DNA of 64,000 nucleotides from Deltaproteobacteria bacterium (lineage in GTDB: Bacteria; Desulfobacterota; Desulfobaccia; Desulfobaccales; 0-14-0-80-60-11). Positions 60,193 through 64,000 of the stretch are shown piece by piece. Position 1 is the stretch's first letter, and each line of letters begins with the position of its first letter. The stretch covers positions 62,001 through 126,000 of the forward strand of contig JASEFS010000004.1 in the NCBI GenBank assembly GCA_030018495.1, given 5' to 3'. Made by a program: the position numbers and the translations under genes. The notes under the pieces were generated by a model, which saw only the letters and a program-made list of their open reading frames with translations, searched no databases and had not been told where the DNA came from.

Positions 60193-61107
60193 TTACACAA
60201 ACTTGATTTTGTTCAGGTCCATCTCGCCCCGGTTCAGCTCAAAGGCCTTGGTGATATGCCCGATGTCCGCGGGTTTCAGCCCGAACAGGGTGGCGCCGAA
60301 GGCGTCCAGGGCCACCGGGTCGGGGCCGGCCAATACCAGATTTTTCACTTCCACATCCTCGATATTGCCTCCTGACGGACCGTTTCTCAGGAGGATGCGG
60401 GTGCAGTCCAGGACATGGAGGTCGGGGCGCAGCACCAGGTTCATGTCCGCGATGTTCTGGTGCAAGCCCACGTGGCAGCGCCCCCGCCACCCGCCGATGG
60501 CGCCCATCATGTTCTTCAGGCACATGGTCAGGCGGCCTTCGCTGTGGTGTTTGGCTACCGGGATATTAATGAAGCAGTCGGCCTCCAAAATGTCCTTATA
60601 ATAATACCACTTTTTCAGGGACTTGGCTTTTTCGGCCCTGACCTCCACAAAGCGTCGCTCGTCCACGAACTCCACTTTGACCCGAGGGTCCTTGAGGTCC
60701 CCCACCGCGGCCTGGATGCCGCTGGTGGCATAGGCTCGGCGGGCGTCATGGCAGGTATGGTCCAAAACTTTAACCTCTTTGGCGCCGGCTTCCAGGCACA
60801 ACTCCACGACTTGGCGCACCACTGCGGGGTGGGCGTTGGCAGCCATCTCCGGGGGCCGGTCCCAGGCCATATTGGGTTTGACTACCACAGTTTGGCCGGG
60901 GTTGACGAATTTTTTCATGCCGCCCAGCTTCTGCACGGCTTCACCGGTTATCTGGGCCCATTTATCACCCTGCGCTTTGGCGATAATGGCCTCCGGCTTG
61001 TCCGCCGGGGCCATGGCCCAGAGTTCCTCCGGCATTATCAGCCACTTGCCGGCCCCGGCCGCCAGGCCCAGGGCCGCCGTCTTTTTCAGAAATTCCCGCC
61101 GATCCAT
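60193..61107 (-). CDS. DUF362 domain protein with Tat signal
   Basis: 304 residues. Starts MDRREFLKKTAALGLAAGAG, a twin-arginine signal, so it is folded with a cofactor before export. The DUF362 body has VVVKPNMAWDRPPEM, the LDHTCHDARRAYATSG segment, PVAKHHSEGRLTMCLKNMMG and CTRILLRNGPSGGN; the cysteines and histidines here are typical. The family is linked to iron-sulfur or metal chemistry and is often fused to ferredoxins; its reaction is unknown. AAGGAGG lies seven bases upstream of the ATG. First gene of the polyferredoxin pair. Confidence 0.88.
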   Translation of the reverse strand: MDRREFLKKTAALGLAAGAGKWLIMPEELWAMAPADKPEAIIAKAQGDKWAQITGEAVQKLGGMKKFVNPGQTVVVKPNMAWDRPPEMAANAHPAVVRQVVELCLEAGAKEVKVLDHTCHDARRAYATSGIQAAVGDLKDPRVKVEFVDERRFVEVRAEKAKSLKKWYYYKDILEADCFINIPVAKHHSEGRLTMCLKNMMGAIGGWRGRCHVGLHQNIADMNLVLRPDLHVLDCTRILLRNGPSGGNIEDVEVKNLVLAGPDPVALDAFGATLFGLKPADIGHITKAFELNRGEMDLNKIKFV

Positions 61108-61322
61108 TTAGATCCTCCTTAAAAGGCGGTTTGCGGGTATGCGGTTTCTGGTTGTTTTATACCCGAGTCAGCACCTTAAACTTAATCATCCGGGCAGCAA
61201 TGTCAGTCGTTTTATATAGAAAAATCGCAGGCAATCGGCGCCGGCAAGGTTTTTACAAAGATTCACCCAAAACCCCATGTATATTATTTTGACTACATGA
61301 ACCCCTGGTTTGCAAGTTTTTC

Positions 61323-61385
61323 TTGACAAATAACCGGATTTCTCTTATTGACTTTATGGTCATTTGACTGACTACAAGGTCATTT
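61323..61385 (+). promoter_or_regulatory. Promoter region with GGTCATTT direct repeats
   Basis: TTGACA at 61323-61328 offers a -35. GGTCATTT occurs at 61358-61365 and 61378-61385, 20 bp apart (two helical turns), the second ending directly at the ATG of the TetR gene; TGACTGAC lies between. Possible operator for the regulator encoded downstream. Confidence 0.4.
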
Positions 61386-62030
61386 ATGAAATCAAAACCC
61401 ACCAAAAAAGAAGTGGTGACGGCCTTCCGCACCCGGGAAATTCTGACCGCGGCCCGCGAAGTCATGGAGCGCCTGGGGGTGGAGGCCGCCACCATGGACG
61501 AAATCGCCCAGACCGCGGGAATAGCCAAAGGCACCATTTATCTTTACTTCCAGGGCAAGGAGGAACTCATCCAGGCCCTGATGTCCCAGGTGGGGGAAAA
61601 TATGCACCGGGATCTCAAGGCCGTCATCGACACTGCTTTTTCACCCCGGGACAAGCTGCCCCGGGTGCTGGCCGTGCTGGTGGATTATCTGGAACGGGAG
61701 CGCGCCTTGTTTCCCATCTATATGCGGGACTTCGCCCATTGGATGGTGCCCGGCGGCCGTAAGCGCTTCGGCCGCATCCGCGAGCTGGAAGGGGAGATTC
61801 TGGCGCTGCTCAACCATTTGTTTTCCGAAGGCGTCGCCACCGGGGACTTTATTCCCGCGGACCCCAAACTGCTCACCTTTCTTCTGCGCAGCCTGGTGCG
61901 GGGCGTGGGGTTTTACGGGATGGCCGAAGGCCGCAGCGAGGCAATAAAAGAAGCGCTGCCTGTGCTGGTCACTTTTATGTTGTCGGGATTAACGCCACCG
62001 CCGGCATCGACAGCTGAGGTGCACTCCTGA
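61386..62030 (+). CDS. TetR/AcrR family regulator of an efflux operon
   Basis: 214 residues. HTH domain REILTAAREVMERLGVEAATMDEIAQTAGIAKGTIYLYFQGKEELIQAL (shown split: REILTAAREVMERLGVEAAT and IAKGTIYLYFQGKEEL) followed by a ligand-binding domain of the AcrR_C type. Its stop and the tolC start share a base (TGATG), so regulator, outer-membrane channel and adaptor are one operon. Divergent from DUF362. Confidence 0.9.
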   Translation: MKSKPTKKEVVTAFRTREILTAAREVMERLGVEAATMDEIAQTAGIAKGTIYLYFQGKEELIQALMSQVGENMHRDLKAVIDTAFSPRDKLPRVLAVLVDYLERERALFPIYMRDFAHWMVPGGRKRFGRIRELEGEILALLNHLFSEGVATGDFIPADPKLLTFLLRSLVRGVGFYGMAEGRSEAIKEALPVLVTFMLSGLTPPPASTAEVHS

Positions 62031-63403
62031 TGCTCGCCATAAAATTTCTCATTGTCAGCCTGGCCGGTTTCCTGATGTGCAGTGGGGTCGCGAATCTGGT
62101 CCTGGCCGATGAGCCGCCGCGCCGGTTAAACCTGCAACAATCCCTGCAATTGGCTTGGAAAGCCAATCCCTCCCTGCAAATCAGCCGGGTGGAGGAGCTC
62201 ATCGCCGGCCAGGAGGTGGTGCGGGCCCGGTCCGGGCTGCTGCCGCATGTGCAGGCAGACGCCAGTCAGACCATCTACGACAATCCCGTTAAGGTGCAGG
62301 TGAGAGGATTGGAGACGCCCATTGGACCTGCGCCGCGGGTGTCAACTTCATTCCCCATGACCAACAAAAATTTTTGGACCACCGGGGTGACGGTGGATCA
62401 GACCCTTTTCGATTTGGGCACCATCTCCCGCTACCAGGCCGCAGTGCTGGGCAAAGCCGCCACCCGCCTGGATACCGCCCAGGTCAGGGACAACCTTTTT
62501 CTCAATGTTTGCCAGGGGTACTTCCGGGTGCTGCGGGCCGAAAAAATGGTCATTGTGGCGGAGCAGGAAGTGAAACAGCTTAAAGAGCACTTAAGCGACA
62601 CGCGCAACCTGTACGAGTTCGGTCTGGTCACCTTCAATGACGTCCTCCAGGCCGAGGTGGCCCTGTCGGATGCCGAGCAGCGGCTCATCACCGCAAAAAA
62701 CGATGTGACCAATTTAAAGTCGGCCTTGAACAAGGTCATGGGCCTGCCGGTGCCCACGCCCATCACGCTGGCGGAGGAAAACAAACTGGTGACCCCCGCC
62801 TTGGACCTGGAGCAGGCCTCGGAGACAGCCCTGAAGCAGCGGAGTGACCTGGAGGCCGCCAAGCGGCGCATCGAACAGGGAGAGAAAAACATCACCCAGG
62901 CCAAATCGGGCTATTTTCCCCGGGTCTTTCTCCAGGCCGGCCACACTTTTCAGCAAAACGACTCCTGGCTTCACGAGCACCAGTACTTTGCCATTTTCGG
63001 CATGCAGTGGAGCCTTTTTTCCGGGTTCGACACCCGCGCCCAGGTCAACCAGGCCCGGCAGCGCCTGCAGCAACTGCACTTGCAGCGGCAGGACCTGACC
63101 GAGCAGATCCGCCTGGATGTGCAAACCGCCTACCTGGGGTTAAAGGAGACGGCCGAACGCATCAGAGTGACGGAGAAGGCCGTGGCCCAGGGGGAAGAAA
63201 ACCTGCGCCTGAATAACGAGCGCTATAAAGAGCAGGTGGGCACGGCCACCGATGTTCTCGATGCCCAGACCTTGCTCACCAGGGCCCGGGTTAATTTCTT
63301 CAACGCCCATTACGACCACCAGATGGCCAAGGCCCAGATGTTGTGGGCCATGGGGGGCATTACTGAACTAGTGGATAACAAGAATGCCGAAAATGTCCCG
63401 TAG
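62030..63403 (+). CDS. TolC-family outer-membrane efflux channel
   Basis: 457 residues. Signal peptide (FLIVSLAGFLMCSGVANLVLA), then two TolC repeats: LQQSLQLAWKANPSLQISR, VDQTLFDLGTISRYQAAVLG, and after the midpoint LEQASETALKQRSDLEAAK and FGMQWSLFSGFDTRAQVNQ. Long alpha-helical hairpins with VAEQEVKQLKEHLSDTRNLYEFGLVTFNDVLQAEVAL-type sequence are typical. It works with the HlyD protein encoded next, which overlaps it by 20 bases. Confidence 0.93.
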   Translation: MLAIKFLIVSLAGFLMCSGVANLVLADEPPRRLNLQQSLQLAWKANPSLQISRVEELIAGQEVVRARSGLLPHVQADASQTIYDNPVKVQVRGLETPIGPAPRVSTSFPMTNKNFWTTGVTVDQTLFDLGTISRYQAAVLGKAATRLDTAQVRDNLFLNVCQGYFRVLRAEKMVIVAEQEVKQLKEHLSDTRNLYEFGLVTFNDVLQAEVALSDAEQRLITAKNDVTNLKSALNKVMGLPVPTPITLAEENKLVTPALDLEQASETALKQRSDLEAAKRRIEQGEKNITQAKSGYFPRVFLQAGHTFQQNDSWLHEHQYFAIFGMQWSLFSGFDTRAQVNQARQRLQQLHLQRQDLTEQIRLDVQTAYLGLKETAERIRVTEKAVAQGEENLRLNNERYKEQVGTATDVLDAQTLLTRARVNFFNAHYDHQMAKAQMLWAMGGITELVDNKNAENVP

Positions 63404-64000
63404 AACCACGATTCGCATCAGCCTGGTGATCCTGGTCCTGCTGTTGGCAGGGGCGGGGGTGGGATACTGGTACTATCTCCGCATCTTCGTGAGCACTGAC
63501 AATGCTTACGTGTCCGGCTATGTGGGTGTGATTTCCCCCCGGGTGCCGGGCCGGGTGGCCCAAGTATTCGTGGATAACAATGACTTTGTGGAGGCCGGTC
63601 AAACTCTGCTCACCCTGGAGCCCCAGGACTTCGAAGTGGCGGTGGCCCAGGCCGAAGCCAATTTGAACCGGTTGCGCCAGGACCTGGCCAGCATGTATGT
63701 GAAGGTGGCCAAGGCCCAGGCCGAAATTAGCGAAGCCCAGGCGCATCTGAATCAGGCCATCACCGACCGGAAGCGCTATTCCGGTTTGTATGAGCGGCGC
63801 ACCGTCTCCCGGCAGACCCTGGACCAGGTGAATACCCGCTATAAGGTAGCGCAAGCCGAACTGGACCAGGCCCGGCAGGAGCACCGGGAAGCCCTGGCCG
63901 CGATCGGCGGCTCCACCGCTATCCCCCTCACTGAACAGCCGGCCATCAAGGAGGCCGAAGCCCGCCTGAGGGAGGCCCGCCTGAGGTTAAGCTATACCAA
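63384..64000 (+). CDS. HlyD/EmrA-family membrane fusion protein (3' end outside window)
   Basis: At least 205 residues from ATG 63384 (second ATG at 63393). N-terminal membrane helix (ISLVILVLLLAGAGVGYWYY), then FVSTDNAYVSGYVGVISPRVPGRVA: the TDNAYV and lipoyl-like strand signature of EmrA-type adaptors, with VEAGQTLLTLEPQDFEVAVAQA, and a long coiled-coil hairpin. Runs off the right edge; an EmrB-type MFS pump or RND gene is expected next. Overlaps tolC by 20 bases. Confidence 0.9.
   Translation, partial: MPKMSRRTTIRISLVILVLLLAGAGVGYWYYLRIFVSTDNAYVSGYVGVISPRVPGRVAQVFVDNNDFVEAGQTLLTLEPQDFEVAVAQAEANLNRLRQDLASMYVKVAKAQAEISEAQAHLNQAITDRKRYSGLYERRTVSRQTLDQVNTRYKVAQAELDQARQEHREALAAIGGSTAIPLTEQPAIKEAEARLREARLRLSYT

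Overview
The window is 64 kb of GC-rich (visibly near 60%) bacterial chromosome. It is gene-dense, carried on both strands, and shows no rRNA, tRNA, CRISPR array, phage or transposase. The gene set points to a strictly anaerobic bacterium of the Desulfobacterota (Deltaproteobacteria) type, close to Syntrophobacterales/Desulfobaccales. It includes a RACo-type corrinoid reductive activator, a giant double BcrAD-type activase, a single-chain 2-oxoacid:ferredoxin oxidoreductase, a DUF39 homocysteine-synthesis protein, a NapH-like polyferredoxin with DUF362, LarE, and a selenocysteine thioredoxin-like protein. The taxonomic call is inference from gene content.

Left part (1-15 kb): RACo (cut by the edge), an iron-sulfur flavoprotein divergent from a TetR gene, a small protein coupled to a wyosine-type radical SAM enzyme, the 1395-residue activase, a TetR-quinone oxidoreductase pair, a zinc-ribbon membrane protein overlapping priA, a macro-domain protein and a thioredoxin-TPR selenoprotein. 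The selenoprotein is read through an in-frame TGA followed by a SECIS-like hairpin. Middle part (15-34 kb): the fused 2-oxoacid oxidoreductase, the thiazole/thiamin operon thiF-thiG-thiH-thiS-thiE, gatB, mtnA, an L,D-transpeptidase, two paralogous alanine-rich lipoproteins, polA with a decayed proofreading domain, a GATE-domain membrane protein and an archaemetzincin.

Minus-strand block 32.9-41 kb: a branched-chain amino-acid type ABC transporter (livH, livM, livG, livF) split by a trkH-trkA potassium module and followed by a YcaO-TPR protein. Gene borders here are packed with repeats, and livM seems to start with ATC next to a 24-bp duplication. Block 41-46 kb: a five-gene minus operon of DUF39, LarE, arsC, a PP-loop thiolase and apgM, a sulfur-transfer theme. 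46-55 kb: MarC, a B12-binding radical SAM protein, a methyltransferase, a cupin, a previously hidden 53-residue His/Cys-rich metal-binding protein next to a DUF4198 (NikK-like) protein, and a four-gene operon (Prim-Pol-like, PilZ-like membrane protein, MinD/ParA ATPase, HD-GYP). 55-64 kb: TrpB2, a small exported protein, Nudix, NapH-like polyferredoxin plus DUF362, then tetR-tolC-hlyD efflux genes running off the right edge.

Between genes, the window carries many short tandem arrays whose unit is always 7 bp but whose sequence differs from array to array. It also carries three dispersed palindromic or REP-like repeat families. These intergenic repeats, the selenoprotein and the His-rich mini-protein are the most unusual features.
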